From an uncultured Eubacterium sp. (GTDB lineage Bacteria; Bacillota; Clostridia; Lachnospirales; Lachnospiraceae): a stretch of 64,000 bases of DNA. The DNA lies in NCBI GenBank assembly GCA_900548465.1, contig URKY01000002.1, positions 68,296 through 132,295 on the forward strand, given 5' to 3'. Below, in pieces: positions 63,628 to 64,000 of this stretch (position 1 is the first letter of the stretch; each line of letters opens with the position of its first letter). Made by a program: the position numbers and the translations under genes. The notes under the pieces are model-generated. The model did not search any database and had not been told where the DNA came from. It was given only the letters and a program-made list of their open reading frames with translations.

Positions 63628-64000
63628 CTATCTAAAGTTTTCTACATTTATAACTCTGGAAAAACAATCGCACAAATTCATGTTGTGAGTGACCATGATT
63701 ATAGTAATGCCCTTTTCATTTAATTCTTTCAAAAGTTTCATCACTATCAATTCGTTCTCTTTATCAAGTCCAGAAGTTGGTTCATCAGCTAATATAATCT
63801 GACTTCCTTGCAAAATCAATTTAATAATTGCAATTCGCTGTTGCTCTCCACCGCTTAACTGATATACTTTTTTGTTAAGCATGTCACTTAGCTCAAATTG
63901 CTTTAAATACTTATTGATTAGTTTCAGTTTTTCTTCTTTTTTTACTTTTTTATATTCAAGAGCTAATTTTAAATTCCACAACACGCTTTCATCTTCTATT
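63628..64000 (-). CDS. ABC transporter ATPase, C-terminal part (5' end beyond window)
   Basis: The frame stays open to the window edge (IEDESVLWNLKLAL and onward), so at least 123 residues are coded here and the start lies outside. Visible: the ABC signature LSGGEQQRIAI, Walker B IILADEPTSGLD, and the switch His in VTHNMNLCD. Missing only because of the edge: Walker A and Q-loop. The sequence resembles LolD/MacB-type efflux or bacteriocin-export ATPases. A short C-terminus after the H-loop is typical of that group. Confidence 0.87.
   Translation of the reverse strand, partial: IEDESVLWNLKLALEYKKVKKEEKLKLINKYLKQFELSDMLNKKVYQLSGGEQQRIAIIKLILQGSQIILADEPTSGLDKENELIVMKLLKELNEKGITIIMVTHNMNLCDCFSRVINVENFR

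Noticed and set aside
1..64000. tRNA or rRNA genes
   Set aside because: I saw no cloverleaf with GGTTCGAATCC-like T-arms or rRNA core sequences; only the SRP RNA and riboswitches were found.

Overview
The window is AT-rich, tightly packed DNA from a low-GC Firmicute and looks like the core chromosome of a Lachnospiraceae or related Clostridia species. Supporting signs are Shine-Dalgarno-rich starts, the S-box and T-box leaders, the tadA–SRP RNA–dnaX–ebfC–recR gene order, the uvrC–hprK–glcK–murB–rapZ–whiA–crh cluster, split transketolase, and sporulation-linked genes (spoIIR, a CotS-type kinase, a SPOCS/LysM protein). I cannot name the species. No rRNA, tRNA, prophage, CRISPR array or complete insertion sequence was found.

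Layout. 1–3.6 kb: a lipoprotein of a sugar ABC importer, a 0.9-kb non-coding stretch with a precise 72-bp tandem array, and a secreted carbohydrate-binding-like protein. 3.7–10.5 kb: plsC, a small membrane protein, DUF1934–murI, spoIIR, ispE, SPOCS/LysM, PrcB-like lipoprotein. 10.5–17.8 kb: phosphoglucomutase, CotS kinase, cca, a MocR regulator divergent from a pyridoxamine kinase, and a Fic enzyme. 17.9–23.2 kb: metK under a SAM-I riboswitch, a leuA fused to an AraC-type DNA-binding domain under a T-box, murA. 23.3–27.5 kb: an operon of an unknown membrane protein, flavin reductase, dinB, aroK and an M23 peptidase that seems to start at AUU. 27.6–30.5 kb: a sigma-70-like protein without region 4, and an AmtB–PII fusion. 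30.8–41.6 kb: split transketolase, a TPR/P-loop protein, recR, ebfC, dnaX, a decayed macAB efflux operon, SRP RNA, tadA, a GH18 lipoprotein. 42–45.4 kb: mecA, a large cruciform, a secreted PIG-L deacetylase, an rRNA methyltransferase. 45.4–57 kb: dnaE, a truncated GH64 glucanase, then the carbon-regulation and cell-wall cluster. 57–64 kb: a BspA-type leucine-rich protein, ftsH, pyrG, a membrane-protein remnant and an ABC ATPase cut by the window edge.

How the genes work together. Several encode cell-wall precursor steps (murA, murB, murI, M23 peptidase). Others encode carbon catabolite control (hprK, a Crh-like HPr with Gln at position 15, glucokinase). A further set covers DNA replication and repair (dnaE, dnaX, recR, uvrC, dinB). 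Amino-acid and cofactor genes carry RNA control: Leu T-box for leuA and S-box for metK.

Most notable observations: (1) two intergenic elements (5044–5243 and 7263–7475) share a conserved core whose stems differ by compensatory changes, which implies a selected secondary structure; both lie between convergent genes, as does a third, unrelated 264-bp cruciform. (2) The LeuA–AraC fusion. (3) The sigma-like protein lacking region 4. (4) The TPR–acidic linker–P-loop protein inside the dnaX/recR cluster. (5) The exact 72-bp array of inverted repeats at 2209–2534.
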